Below, in pieces: positions 11,948 to 23,859 of a DNA stretch of 64,000 nucleotides (positions are counted from its first letter, which is position 1; each line of letters opens with the position of its first letter). The DNA comes from Atopsyche davidsoni (Eukaryota; Arthropoda; Insecta; Trichoptera; Hydrobiosidae). Under the pieces are notes generated by a model. The model was given only the letters and a program-made list of their open reading frames with translations, ran no database searches and was not told where the DNA came from. The DNA is taken from the NCBI GenBank assembly GCA_022113835.1, contig JAILWY010000015.1:3358001-3422000 (forward strand). Direction: 5' to 3'. Made by a program: the position numbers and the translations under genes.

Positions 11948-12325
11948 CTCTCTCCTCATTCTGTTGCTTGTGCATGGCTGCCATTGTGTGCCCTGAACGT
12001 GCGTTATGGAGAAGTGGACATGGAATGATTGTGGAGGGATGTGCTCTGGAAGTAGATGGGGGGCTCCTGCTATTGTTTTTGTAGCTTGCTGCGGAAGGAG
12101 TATCAGAACTAAACGCTTTGTAAGGAAAGAATTATAAAAGAATGCTATCGGGCAGCAGAAATACGCAAACTTTTCCTTCCAATATAAAACTGCAGTGTAA
12201 AAGGACTTAATAGACTATTTTATCAATGAAAACCATAAACACTGACACATCATAAATTTATGCTCAGTGAGCTGGTCGTCAACCTCTTCTGAGTAGAGGC
12301 ACCCGATGAAGAAGAGTTTTCAGAA
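11948..12325 (+). mobile_element. LINE-like 3' fragment, copy 1 of a dispersed family
   Basis: This segment is clearly homologous to 57448-57755. Shared blocks include CTGTTGCTTGTGCA or its variant, GAGGGATGTG-TCTGGAAGTA, GGGCA-CCAGC/GCAGAAA and the end GCTGGTCGTCAACCTCTT followed by GATGAAGAAGA. The end block occurs alone at several other places in the window. It recalls the last codons and tail of insect LINE ORF2 proteins (MVANL..). Frames are broken by stops, so this is an old copy. Confidence 0.55.
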
Positions 12326-12617
12326 AAAAATATAATTAAAAATAGATACAGGTCTTGATTACCTAATAATACCAATAATAAAAGAGATCAAGTAAAATTT
12401 ATTTGTTGACTGAAATAATGAGGTCGACTTTCGCTGTCATTTAAATATAATATTAAAAACGTAAAATTCATAGCTACCTAATATCATCGTTAAGCAAAAG
12501 ACTATTCTGTGGCACAAATCAAATTTCCCTTTTCAAAAAGCACACATTGTATAAGCTTTGGTAACTATTAAAAGTAAGACAAACAGGCGTTTTCAAAGAT
12601 TTTTTCTAGTTACTTAC

Positions 12618-12639
12618 CTTTCCCCGTTCAACAACGTTT
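12618..12639 (-). CDS. Candidate 22-nt microexon (minus strand)
   Basis: On the minus strand an acceptor GTCGATTTTTCAG ends at 12640. Then 22 bases follow, then a consensus donor GTAAGTAAC (12617 downward). Two of three frames are open (NVVERGK or TLLNGE). The length is not divisible by three, so inclusion would shift frame unless paired with another exon. The site sequences are good, but a chance pair in 64 kb is possible. Confidence 0.3.
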
Positions 12640-12699
12640 CTGAAAAATCGACAAATTGGTCCATTCAGCAGTTGCGTCAGATTAAAAGCCTCTATCACC

Positions 12700-14220
12700 A
12701 AGATATCTACACAAACGCGATCCCTTGATGCTAATATGTTTCACGTGTTGGATGAAAGCAGAAAAAATTAAGCGAGTTTCAACTGCATTTACTTTAATTC
12801 AAATTGATTCATAAACGTTTTTTTAATAATTTATTAACCACAGGTTAACTGTGTATTTGTTTAATATTATATGTAGAAGAGTGGATCCACATACCACCTG
12901 AGTTTCGAAAATATTTTTTTAAAAGAATCTTTTAGTCGTTTCACGTATCATTCGTTTACCTAAACCTCGGCGTGTGATATTTGTTAGCAAATAAACTTTT
13001 TTATATAAAAATATCAAGTACGGTAATAACCCATAAGCATGCTCTATTAGTTTTGCCTAGATATGTATAGTCAACCATCAGCGCAATAACTTATAGATTG
13101 TATTATATGTTTGCGTATATCACGTTAAATCAAATTAGTTATTAGATAACTTGATGTAATAAACACGCGGCACATCAGACAGGGCAACAATGCATCACCC
13201 CATCACGTCGGCTAGCTCATCTCATGGCCTCGGCTGGGAATACCTATAAATACACCTCTGATTAAAAGCTATTTGCTGTCGCCCTGATACCGAATTCCGC
13301 ATTATTGTCACGCTCCGCACATCTCCCGAGGGAAATCTACTCATTATCCTGCGCTCCTGGTAATCCTTTACTCGATATTAGCTGACAGTGTGCCTAATGG
13401 ATTGCCATAAAACCTGTCTGAACTCATTTTTAACTCACTGTTTGCGAAATACGCAGTCACGATGCGTAAATATTGACACTACATGTAGGTGTTGAGTACA
13501 CAAAATGAGACAAGAAATATCTTCAAAGGTGTCGTGAAAAAACTTTAGCAAGATTTTTTTCGTCGTTGCGCCTAAGAACCGATTGCCAAAATATTGTGTA
13601 CAAAAAAAGAATGCAGCATTAATAAAAGTATAAATATTAGTAATATCTCATTTAATCAATGAAGCTTTGCTAATTATTTTATAATAATCAGAAGTAATTG
13701 TGATTTTTAATTTATGATAATTTTTAATGTATCCGTTTCAATTTTGATTAAGTTCGGCGAACAAACAAACAAGCGATGAATATCTTATGAAAGCCATCAA
13801 AAATAAAGTTAACTTTAACGCGCTGAAAAATTTGCGACACACAAAAGACTGCAAACGTTAAATTTGAATTCGCTTTTCCGGACTGTTATTGCCTTTCGCG
13901 TTGTACGCAACTGTTAATTATACTATAAAATGTGCAATAAACCTCTAATAAATCTTATCATTTTTTTATTACTGTGCTTTGAAACAAAGAATAATTTATT
14001 GCCAGGTTGTAAAAATATTTTTAAGCGTCCGAACGAAGTGCTGTTATATGTGAATTTAAATAACAAAAAAATAATTTCAAAACGCATTAAAAATATCTGC
14101 GCTTTTCATATTATGATGTACTAAAATTTAGTACTGAATAAAAAAATATGTTTTTTCACTATTTAAAATTTATATATACAAATTCTGTGGGATAACGAAA
14201 TGAATAGAGTTGTTTATTAT
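12700..14220. other. Non-coding; GC-richer patch at 13190-13450
   Basis: Mostly AT-rich. The patch at 13190-13450 is moderately GC-rich with no long frame. It contains CTATAAATACAC near 13245, a TATA-like motif. It is a candidate conserved non-coding element, not demonstrable here. Confidence 0.3.
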
Positions 14221-14223
14221 TTT

Positions 14224-14225
<2 letters not shown>

Positions 14226-14255
<30 letters not shown>
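14226..14255. repeat. (TA)n microsatellite
   Basis: About 15 uninterrupted TA dinucleotides. Confidence 0.95.
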
Positions 14256-14256
<1 letters not shown>

Positions 14257-14259
14257 ACT

Positions 14260-15040
14260 GGGAACAGTGGATCTGACAGAAACAATGGCGTTGCTCTAAA
14301 ATTGTAAAGTTTTTTTTATTTTAACACTTATACATAATAATAATTCACATACATATACGATACATTATCTTAACTAAAATTGTAAAGTAACGACAATTTA
14401 AGTCTATCGTCCACTTCACTTCACTTTAACTCAAATTATTACTAATATGATTACTCAAACTCTCATTTATCTTTCTACCCACCATCCATGACAGCCGACT
14501 GTGGTTTTTATAAACATAAGGACGTTCAGCGTCGGCCAACAGAGTCTCGCTGACACATAATCTTAATATATAATTTTTTTTGTTTTTTAATACTTAATTA
14601 TATTGCAGAAAACAACACACTGAGGATACGAAGCGATTAATTGTCCAAAATCGTTTGCCGCACCCACCGACAAAACGACATTCAAAAACACACTCAACTA
14701 TTGAACTTTATATATTTTTTTAAAAAAAGCAAAGCATAAAAAAGATACAAAATAACAAAAGAACGCCGAAAAGCGCAAAACAAACGAACAATGCCGAAAC
14801 CAATCCGGAACAAGCCGGCCACACTGATTGCTCCCTGACGGGTCCCGGCCGGCGCTCCACCGGGCACGCAATTACCAGGAGCGCAGAGGTCGGACCGGGT
14901 CGATACTCGCCTGTGCAATATTTCAGGCGACAAGACACCCTCCAGCCTCCTCGCCCTCCAGCCTCCCCGGTGCGGTGTCCGACATGTTGGATGCGAAATT
15001 AACACTTTCGCGAAAATATCAGGAGGCGACCTGACAATTT
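14260..15040. other. Unidentified block with GC-rich core at 14810-15000
   Basis: The core is GC-rich on a sharply AT-rich background, with open frames on both strands (103 codons minus, 68 plus). It contains a hairpin TCGCCTG-TGCAATATT-TCAGGCGA near 14910 and a short direct repeat CCTCCAGCCTCC. The AT-rich flank repeats CTAAAATTGTAAAG. It may be an exon, CpG island or transposon 5' region. No motif decides between them. Confidence 0.25.
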
Positions 15041-17200
15041 CAATATACGTTTATATATCTCAAAACACTCGATTCTCCCATCAAACCTGAAAAACTAATA
15101 ATTTTTACCTGCTTATTTATTTTCAGTAGGATATAATTGTATCAACTAAAAAATGAGCTTACAATATGTTCAGGCCGTTGCTTCGTTTGTAATTCGGATG
15201 ACCTTGACATTATAAAAACAACAACATGCAGTAAAAAACCGCAAAGAGGTATTTACAATTTTTCAGGTTTTTATTTCTTGCATTATAGTGTAAACAACGT
15301 AGATGACGATTACTATCAAGTAATTAATATAGATAGAAGTGCGATTGATTAGAAATAAAATGGTATTTTAAACAATTAAACAACAACTTTTATCGCAAAT
15401 CCAAAAGGGCATAAATCCAAACAGAATCTTCGAAAAAGAAAATGGAAGCTCACCTAGAAAATATTCTATCGGAAATAAATGCTGATTTTATTGAGTAAAT
15501 CTTCCAAACTATCGAAACTACAGCCTAGGGAGGATCCGAGAACGGAGAGGCGCAAGGGAACCGATAATGTGGAATGCAGATCGGTTCCTCGGAATTCAAT
15601 CCATAAGGGATGATTTAACGCACCCTTGGAGATATATTTATATATCCAAGTGAAAGGGCGAACCGTACATTTATAACGATTACGCAAGATATACAATTTA
15701 GTGTATTTATGCGTTTTGAAAGATCTTTCCGTGTGGTATAAAAATAAAGAGAAGAATTGAAACTATAGATATTTTTTATGTTGAAAATAATAACTGTTAA
15801 TGTATATAATAATAGTCCCACTGTCAATTCTTTTCAACAAAATATATCCAATAGATACAACACCCGTATCTTCCATCGCTGAACAACGATAACAAATGCT
15901 GCGCATAGTAAAAGGCTATCTATCAACCCCATTGGATGAAATAAATATTAAACGATCAAAAAAATTATGCAGTAACTACAAGAATAAAATAGAGATAAAA
16001 AGTTTTTCAGGCCTATTTTCATGATTTCAAGCAACGCAAGCGTTTGCGTGATTTGAACATTTATTTTACAGGACACTAAAACAAGAAACACGTGATGAAT
16101 ATTTTCTAATCTTGCCTAAAAACTTATTCTTAAGCATACAACATCAAACGGCGACAAAATAGTGTCTACTCCGTTTTAAAAATATTTTCTATTATACTAA
16201 TACGCAAACAAGATACTTAAAAAATATAATCATAGTTGAAGACGCGACGTAGACAAACAGCCTGTACGGAAGATAAGCAAAATATGGATTTTCTCAAAAG
16301 GCTAGAACCGACAATATTTTTTTTATTGAAATGAAGGCGATACGCCAGAAGGGGATTGAAGGGATCCGACCAACTCGGGAGATATAATAATATGTATTTC
16401 CAGCGAATATGTTTTGTCACTCTCGTAATATATCAGTTTAAAGAAGGGTTTACCGTATTTTTTATGGCTTTGATTTTTATTGCTACGAGCAGTTTAGCAG
16501 CAGTTTCGTATTTTATAGCCGAGAGAGCAGCGCCTGTTAGGCGTTCTCGTTATAGGTATTATATGAATTCATACATCGACTGTTTCCCACCAAAGCATTA
16601 TACCTATAATAAAAACTACATCTTACTCATCACTATTAATTAAAAAGACTTATCAAATACCCATTTAATTGCACTGAATGCCGCCGAGTTTAAAACATGA
16701 ACTGGACCCTTTGTACCTCGTGGACGATCGAAAATTGGCAGAGGGTGTTGGGAGGGATACCGGAGCTCAGGTAGAGAGAAAATAAGATGCCTAGATGACG
16801 TCACGGAAATGCGCTTTGAGCGGGATGAACTGAAAGATAATAGGGTTGGGTAGGAATATGCGTTTATAATAGACGGCGGAATTTGTAAGAAACGCTGCCA
16901 TGATGAGTTCTTGACTTATACTTGGATAACAGCGAAGTTGAATAATTAAGAGGGAGCAGACTGCGCTGTATTAGCTATATGCACAACACGGACCGTGAAA
17001 AGGAGGCAAAGAGGGTGGTATTGGGTAGAAACCCTGAGGGGCGTTGAATTGTGGGTAGATACCATTTATTTTAATCAAATTCTTGGGGTTACATTCAGAG
17101 AACTGATATATCAAGAGTTATGATAAATGTAAGTAATGAATCTACCAGGCAAATTGCATTGTTTTTATTTTAAAGTATAGTACAAAACACAACATTAGTA
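15040..17200. other. Mostly AT-rich non-coding stretch
   Basis: Slightly GC-richer patches at 15520-15620, 16340-16380 and 16680-17050 carry only short frames. A CRE palindrome TGACGTCA lies at 16796-16803. On the minus strand, TATTTTCTAG abuts GTGAGC at 15453/15454, a weak ratchet-like junction. Confidence 0.4.
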
Positions 17201-17259
17201 ATCTTTCCTAAAGACCGCATGGTTAGTAGAGATAGCGTTAGTAGCACAATGATATCAAT

Positions 17260-17300
17260 CGAACTATAAAAGTAGTCGCCAGTTGGGAGCCGTCGCTTTC
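17260..17300 (+). promoter_or_regulatory. Possible TATA core promoter
   Basis: TATAAAAG at about 17265 is followed 15-30 bases later by a GC-rich segment (GGGAGCCGTCGCTTTCG) in an AT-rich context. A second TATA-like site, GAATATAAG, lies near 17645, and TAACCCGC-like motifs recur between at 17555-17625. No downstream coding start can be tied to it. Confidence 0.2.
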
Positions 17301-17699
17301 GTGCCAAACATTTAATTTGATTTTGTTTTGCAACACATTATTGAACATGGACACGGATAAAAAAAATTAATCCCTACTTCGAACATGACAATATGTAGAG
17401 AAAAAAATAAAAACGCTTGTTAAAAAGGACGTAAAATTTAATTGCTAAATCAAGCGCTGCGGCAGTTGTAAAAAAGTTTTGATTAAAAATGTGCACAAAC
17501 CGGAAGCTTTATCGCGTCCATTCTCATTTATGACTTCACAGGTCATAAACACCGCGTAACACCGCCCTGTGCCACGTTAGGCGTAACCCGCAGTAACTAG
17601 TAACCCCCACGACTTGAGTAACCCGCTGAACTTGGCTGGTGCATGAATATAAGTCGACTTCAGCCTCGCATCGGTTATTAAGGTTTCGTAAAATAATTA

Positions 17700-19340
17700 A
17701 AGGGTTTAAAAATAAAATGCAGCGACATTTTCAAAGTGACGCAGTATTAGAAATCAAGATCCACGACAGACTGAGTAAATTTATGATACTTCGTATTAAA
17801 ACAACAAAACACTTATAGCTGGGAGGTGAGCGCTTTTCGTTTTAAAAGGCTTTTTCTGGCTGAAGAGCCCCTCGCTGAAAATGACGAATGTTTTTAAATT
17901 AAATGTATGAATACGCTTATATTTGCAAAAAATCTGTTTATTGATAAAATGCATTCCTATATTCAAACAATAGAGGGTTATTTCATGGTATTTCAGTAAA
18001 TAAATATAAGCACGACCAAATTGCTGCAAAAACAGTAATAGCATAGGTCTAAATGTTTAAAAATGCACCAAGAGCTTCAAAAAGGTTATTAGTATAAAAA
18101 CTGTAGTTTGGTTTTGATCGTGTTACTAAAACATTTTATTTTTAGAAAAATTCTGAAAATGTTGGTACCTTCTTTACTGAAAATACATAAACAGAATAAA
18201 ACGAAACATTAAAAGCAGCGATATCCCAGCACGGAACTTAGCTACGGCTGATTGGTAATTGCCTGTACAATCAATTTATATCACGGATATAATTGGACGC
18301 GAAAACACAAACACAACATTCTTCAAGTAAACAAACACAAGACAAATAAAAGTCCGCACTGGATTGGGTCTCTGGCCGTAGCGGGCCGGCGGTAATCCCT
18401 CGCTAAATGAAATAAACCACCTCCTTGCTCCGCTTCCCATTGCCTCCCTGATGGACGAAGGGACGAAACGGGAATTTAAATGTATGAATAACAAACACTA
18501 AGAAAATATAAAAAAAAAAAATTGTTATTGTGAATTCGTATTTAATTAATCTGTACTGTTCCTCGTAGTAGGTTAAACACTCGTTCAAAGGAGTACGTCA
18601 TCTTTCCGATTAACATAACTCATCTTGATTGAGTTGGTATTCTGAAGCGTTATATTCCCCGTATAATCTGCATGTTCCCAATCAAAATTTACCCCAGCTT
18701 CGGTGAAACAAAATAAACTTAAAACCACAAGTCATCTTCGGGTTTTTTTAAAGATAAATACAAAAGAGGAATTGGACATATATATAGCAAAAAATATTTG
18801 CTATTAACAGGTAGGAGAGAAAACAGTATTGATCAATCAAATCGTTGATCTAATATAAATTAGACTTAAAAAAAAAATTGCGACACAGACTCAATAATTT
18901 CAGTTCAAAAAAACAAAAATGCAATGACACATTGTTTACAGTGAAGCATTTTTTTCCTGAAATATATTCATTCAAATTTTATGAAAAAGTATGCAACTCG
19001 ACATGCTATCAATATCATATTAACACTTAATATTTCATTATAAAGACAATACTACTAAATTAAAAAATCAGAATAATAACAATTTTAAAACCTTTTTTTT
19101 TAAACCTAAAAGAGTTAGGTGTGACAATAAAGGCTTTTATCCAAATTGGCCCCTGACCCAAGTGAAAAGAAAAAATACCGCGGCTTTACACCTAAAACGC
19201 GTATTTTGGAATATAAACATCACAAAAGTTCCAACTCCTGGAAGATACGAATCATAAACAAAGATAAAAAAGAAAACAGTGACAATATAAAAATACCCTC
19301 GAGATCTACTACCCTGTTGGGTCTTAATCTAAATTCGCCC
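17700..19340. other. AT-rich non-coding stretch
   Basis: No supported gene. A GC-richer patch at 18350-18480 is open for 72 codons on minus, without recognisable content. The repeat-like phrase AATTCGCCCCTGACCC/AATTGGCCCCTGACCC occurs at about 19143 and 19331. Confidence 0.4.
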
Positions 19341-19359
19341 CTGACCCGGTGATTAAACA

Positions 19360-19480
19360 CCCCCGGGAGGAGCCCTAGCCTTTTTCCGGCGGCGATAATA
19401 TTTTCCGGAAACAATGCCCGCCATTTTGTTTATTTGCATTTCCGGTCTCAGTCACTCTCGCAAGGGGCTTTTGATTGAAG
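19360..19480. promoter_or_regulatory. GC-richer island with YY1/Pho-, POU- and Ets-like motifs
   Basis: Within about 90 bases lie TTTTCCGG (twice), GCCCGCCATTTTG (YY1/Pleiohomeotic-like), the octamer ATTTGCAT (POU-like) and CATTTCCGG (Ets-like). Such dense known motifs in an AT desert suggest an enhancer or promoter. This is inferred from consensus motifs only. Confidence 0.3.
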
Positions 19481-19489
19481 CCGTCATGA

Positions 19490-21090
19490 ATGTAATACTA
19501 TTATTATTAATGCAGCTTTTGTACTTATTTTTTTGTCGGCATGTTATAAATGCGAATAATATGTAACGAAGGTTCAGCGCTGTATCCGGATATGACATTC
19601 ATTGTGACAAAAAAGGAAATCGGTTGCGAAACAACCTTTTTTTAAACAGCCCCCGGGTTCATTGTCGCCGCGAAAGATTTTTTTTATATCAAAATAGGAG
19701 ATTTGAAATGTGTAACTCACATTTGAATATAAAGCGTGTTTCAACAAGCATGGTAGAAAGCGGAAAAAGGGAACGTGGAATCAAAACCACATTTTTGTAC
19801 ATGTTGAAAAGTCAACTAAATGGTTTTTTCTTTTGTGTAAATATAAACGCTTTTAATTTATAAATAGAAATAAAAAAAAAGTTATTTTTATTTGCATACA
19901 AAATATAAGGAAGATGAGTTGTCTTTTTTCAGTAGTGCTTTGACGATATCTAACGAGTACAAAATCATGATAAAATACATATGATATTAGAATACGTTTG
20001 ACATTTGTGTTTAATAAGCGATATTTATATTTTATTAAAGTAATTTATAAATAAAAGTTATTATTGGGGGTAGCTTAGCATTACAGGCAAAAAGCCCGCC
20101 CTATTGATCGGAGAAAAGCTGACGAGTTGATTTTTAAGCTTCGAAAAACAATCTTTAAGAACAGTCAATCCTGATTTGGCAAGTCATCCGCGAGTCACTT
20201 GTTCCCATCTCGGGTTATAAATCATCCCATCAAATCAATTTAAAAATGACAGTTGGCAGTTGAAAGGCGCCCGCGGAGGAGGACGGCACAATGGGAGTCC
20301 GCCCGGAATGAAAAACACCGACCGATACCGGTGGAGTAAATAAATGAAGCAATATCTTCGGAGAAGTGGTGGTGTTTGAACGAGAAACCCCTTACGGGCT
20401 GTGGATATGAAATAAATATATATTCTTTTATGCTGGGTATGCGCGACATGCGAAATCAAAATTTGACGTGTCCATTTATGAAGAAAATCAAATATGTATT
20501 ATTGCAGTTTTGTTGCTTTATTTCAAAAAGATATTAAATTTTTATTTATATCAAGAAACCAGTATCGATCAGAAAAGCAGCCGAATGCCTGAATTATTGT
20601 AGTTTTTGTGGATAATGCGACTCTTTGAACTGCTGAAATGTTTTATTGTGATTCAAAATCTGAGTAAACAAGTATTTCAAAAATTGTTAACATCACAATT
20701 AATAGTATATAAAGTATCGTCATGGCGTTGATTACGACGAGAAATATAAATATATTACTGAAATACATATTTTAAAAAGATTAAATAAGATTTCAGGGCA
20801 AGCGATGTGTTTTGCTTGTTTGAACTGCTGATTTATTATTATATATATATAACTCCGCATTTGAAGAGGTCGTTTATAATTATTTACATTGATCAGAACT
20901 AGGTGAAGCGATTTAGGTCGATTCACTTCCAAGTACAGCGCTTTGTTCATCAACAAACGCCAAAGCCATACAAAATAATTTCATCCACGTCATCAAATGA
21001 CGCGAAAATCGTATTTGCGAAAACAAAGTATTTCCATCGTAATATAGACGTAACCAGCAATTAACTGTCAAAAGCATTTCCGAAATTGAT
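19490..21090. other. AT-rich non-coding stretch with island at 20230-20450
   Basis: The island at 20230-20450 is open on the minus strand in two frames (74 and 69 codons) with no good splice pair. The rest holds nothing recognisable. Confidence 0.35.
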
Positions 21091-21099
21091 CAACTCCTG

Positions 21100-21370
21100 A
21101 CTCCTGCTCTCCCCTTCGGTCTGGCGCACATTTTTAGTTAATATGACAGATTTCCGGTCATGCGCAGTGGATTATGTCCGCTCTTCCGGAAAAATCAATC
21201 GTCTAAGCAAAATATGAAACTCATTTTTACAGTGCCGAAATTCCGGCCATATCCGGAATAGACAAGCCGGGGCGCCGGTCCGCCTTTTTGCACACGAACC
21301 GTTTTCACACCCACGTCATCTCTCAGCGGACTTATAAAGGCAACATCTGAAATAAGCCTGAAGATGTGAC
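21100..21370 (+). promoter_or_regulatory. TTCCGG-rich island with a TATA-like box
   Basis: TTCCGG-type sites recur (TTTCCGGTCAT, CTTCCGGAAA, ATTCCGGCCATATCCGGAAT). The GC-rich stretch GGGGCGCCGGTCCGCC and then TTATAAAGG at about 21330 follow. The order fits a plus-strand promoter, but no downstream exon is identified. Confidence 0.3.
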
Positions 21371-21739
21371 ATTCTTAGTGGAAAAGAGCTTATGATTGAG
21401 ACAGAGGTTTCTTTTTTTCTGAGTCTTAGAAAAAAAACGGTAGCAACACCACTCGTTATCTTAGAACGTCAGCCAAAACATATATGTTGCAAGAATTAGA
21501 AATCGTATTTTTGGCATCCAGAACGATAAAATGTTATTTCTCTTTAGATACATTACCGCAGCAATGAACAAACATATAAAAAAATTAAAAATGTCTTGTA
21601 GTAGATCATCTACAGAAGTGAAAGATAAATTCAACATGCTACAATGTTAAAAGTATCAGAGTAAGTAAAGACACCGAGATACGTGTTCCCCGCACAGGTG
21701 CGCACATTGTTACATTATACTTTCACGAAGAAATTCTTG

Positions 21740-22020
21740 TACCGTACATTCGTGTTCGTGGCTATATTTAGAAGTCGGGGTCGGTATTGCGTAGACTTGT
21801 AATTTCTGGAGAACCTGGAGCCTCCGTGTTCGCCTGGTACTTTCTCCGCGGGTCTGGTACAGCTTTGAGGACACGGTTGAACGCTCCGCCGCACAATATC
21901 GCCGAATCGGCCCGCGGTATTTTGCCGTCCCGAGGTGCGAACGCCTTCCTGGTTGGCTGAGTTTCCTTCCGCGGGCAGAGGTAGGGTTAGATTAAAATAG
22001 GGGATGCTTGTTATTCGACA
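21740..22020. other. GC-rich unidentified block
   Basis: About 200 bases (21770-21990) are around 58% GC with no frame longer than a few dozen codons. The edge holds TGCTTGTTATTCGACAAGC, a short hairpin near 22010. It could be a retroelement leader or regulatory island. Confidence 0.2.
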
Positions 22021-22189
22021 AGCCCAATAAACAAAAAAAAAAGGTTCATTCTGGAAATAAACCGGCGAAATAAATATTATTGTTTTATATATATACTCGT
22101 GGATAATTTTAGAAACAAAATCGATTTACAAGACATACGTTTGATATTTTTTTAACTGCATTACATGATAGGACTATTTTATATTACTG

Positions 22190-23610
22190 GATAGCACCAA
22201 AGGTGCATGTACTGGCTTCACGAACATGTTATCAAGCGAGTAAAATTGACTCATAGAAAAAAAGAATTTGCACGGTGTTGCCGGTGAGACAGAGCAAGCA
22301 GTAGGCAAAGTGATTATATTGGCTTCACGTAAATGTTATAAAATGAGAGAAACCAGAAGAAGACTCACCGAAAAAACCATGAGGAAAATCAGGTACTGAA
22401 TGATGCCCTCCTTGGCGTTACTGGTGAGGCAACGCATGTCGCTGGTTATCAGACAAGTATCTATAAAATGAACAGGATTCACCTATAAGGCCTTGAAGAA
22501 GATCAGGCACTCTCCATTGCGTCGCTAGTGAGACAATCCATGCCATAGGCAAAGCGATTGTCCTGGCTTCACGTGCATGTTATAAAATGAAAGCAACCAG
22601 AATAGGACTCACCGAAAAGGCCTTGAGGAAGACTAGGTACTGGATGATGTCATCCGCTGTGTGGCCGGTGAGGCAAAACATGGTGATTATCTTGACTTCA
22701 CGTACATGTTATAAAATGATCAGGACTCACCGAAAAGGCTTTGAGGAAGACCAGGCACTGAATGATGCCCTCCACGGTGTGGCTGGTGAGGCCAAAACAT
22801 AGCGATTGTCTTGGTTTCGCGTGCATGGTATAAAATAATCAGGACTCACCGAAAAGGCTTTGAGGAAGACCAGGCACTGGATGATGTCCTCCACGGTGTG
22901 GCCGGTGAGGCAAAACATAGTGATTGTCTTGGATCCACGTACATGTTATAAAATGATAATAAGCAGAGCAGGACTCACCGAAAAGGCTTTGAGGAAGACC
23001 AGGCACTGAATGAAACCCTCCGCGGTGCGGCCGGTGAGGCAAGACATGGTGATTGTCTTGGCTACCCGTGCATGTTATAAAATGAAAACAACTAGAATTG
23101 GACTCACCGAAAAGGCCTTAAGGAAGACCAGGCACTGAATGAAACCGTAGGCAAAGTGATTGTCCTGGCTTCACGTGCATGTTATAAAATGAAACTAACC
23201 AGAACAGAACTTGATGATGTCCTCCACGGTGTGGCCGGTGAGGCAAAACATGGTGATTGTCTTGGCTTCACGTGGGTGTTATAAAATGATCAGGACTCAC
23301 CGAAAATGCCTTGAGGAAGACCAGGCACTGAATGATGTCATCCACGGTGTGGCCGGTGAGGCCAAAACATAGCGATTGTCTTGGTTCCGCGTGCATGGTA
23401 TAAAATAATCAGGACTCACCGAAAAGGCCTTGAGGAAGACCAGGCACTGAATGATGTCCTCCACGGTGTGGCCGGTGAGGCCAAAACATAGCGATTGTCT
23501 TGGTTCCGCGTGCATGGTATAAAATAATCAGGACTCACCGAAAAGGCCTTGAGGAAGACCAGGCACTGAATGATGCCCTCCATGGTGTCGCCGGTGAGGC
23601 AGAACGTGCC
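22190..23610 (-). repeat. Tandem array of ~119/129-bp units carrying an exon tail and splice donor
   Basis: Donor-containing units (ACTCACCG on plus, CGGTGAGT on minus) lie at about 22361, 22605, 22724, 22843, 22972, 23101, 23294, 23413 and 23532. Spacings are mostly 119 or 129 bp. More decayed copies lie at the low-coordinate end. On minus, a typical unit has TTTTATAAC, then often CACGTG, then ATG with a 23-codon frame (FCLTGHTVEDIIQCLVFLKA), then the donor GTGAGTCC. Some copies have lost frame by one inserted base or lost the donor. The unit is the 3' end of the exon at 23558-23847 plus the start of its intron. Confidence 0.85.
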
Positions 23611-23846
23611 GGTGAGGTGGCGACCCTTGGCCGGCGGGGCCAGGGAGGCGTGCACGAGCGCCCCTCTTGGCCTGGCGTCCCTCGTGGCGCCGAGCGCGGC
23701 GGGCAGGGCGGCACCTCCCGCGCCCATGAGCCGCGCCAGGGACTCCATGCTAGTCACGCGGCATCCCTCCTGCTCGCCAGACACTCCGGCCGCCGTCGCC
23801 TCGCGGGCGAGCAGCTTGGCTAGTTGCAGATCTATATTGGCTTCTT
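23538..23846 (-). CDS. Candidate coding exon, GC-rich, protein unidentified (minus strand)
   Basis: On the minus strand a frame is open from just after a TAA near 23846 to the donor TTTTCG/GTGAGTCC at about 23538. The first part is GC-rich with many G/C third positions. It reads LAKLLAREATAAGVSGEQEG near the start, then MESLARLMGAGGAALPAAL, and ends in GTFCLTGDTMEGIIQCLVFL KAFS before the donor. An acceptor is not obvious (AATATAG is possible near 23840), so the 5' boundary is uncertain. An ATG inside the frame at about 23746 could be a start. The C-terminal part is amphipathic or hydrophobic, but no family is certain. Its 3' end seeds the tandem array downstream on the same strand. Confidence 0.5.
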
Positions 23847-23859
23847 AAGCCATCTCGCG

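Noticed and set aside
14694..15005. 103-codon minus frame as a gene
   Set aside because: Its second half is AT-driven Phe/Leu sequence and the opposite strand is also open. Kept only as an unidentified island.
15440..15475. Minus-strand TATTTTCTAG/GTGAGC at 15.45 kb as a ratchet site
   Set aside because: The pyrimidine tract is short and the donor weaker than at the three accepted sites.
22587..22802. Plus-strand 71-codon frame over the array
   Set aside because: It is the antisense of the minus exon-tail units. Its repeats are a by-product of the tandem structure.
23538..23846. Naming the 23.5-kb exon as an odorant receptor or condensin subunit
   Set aside because: Only a vague hydrophobic/amphipathic resemblance was seen, with no diagnostic residues.
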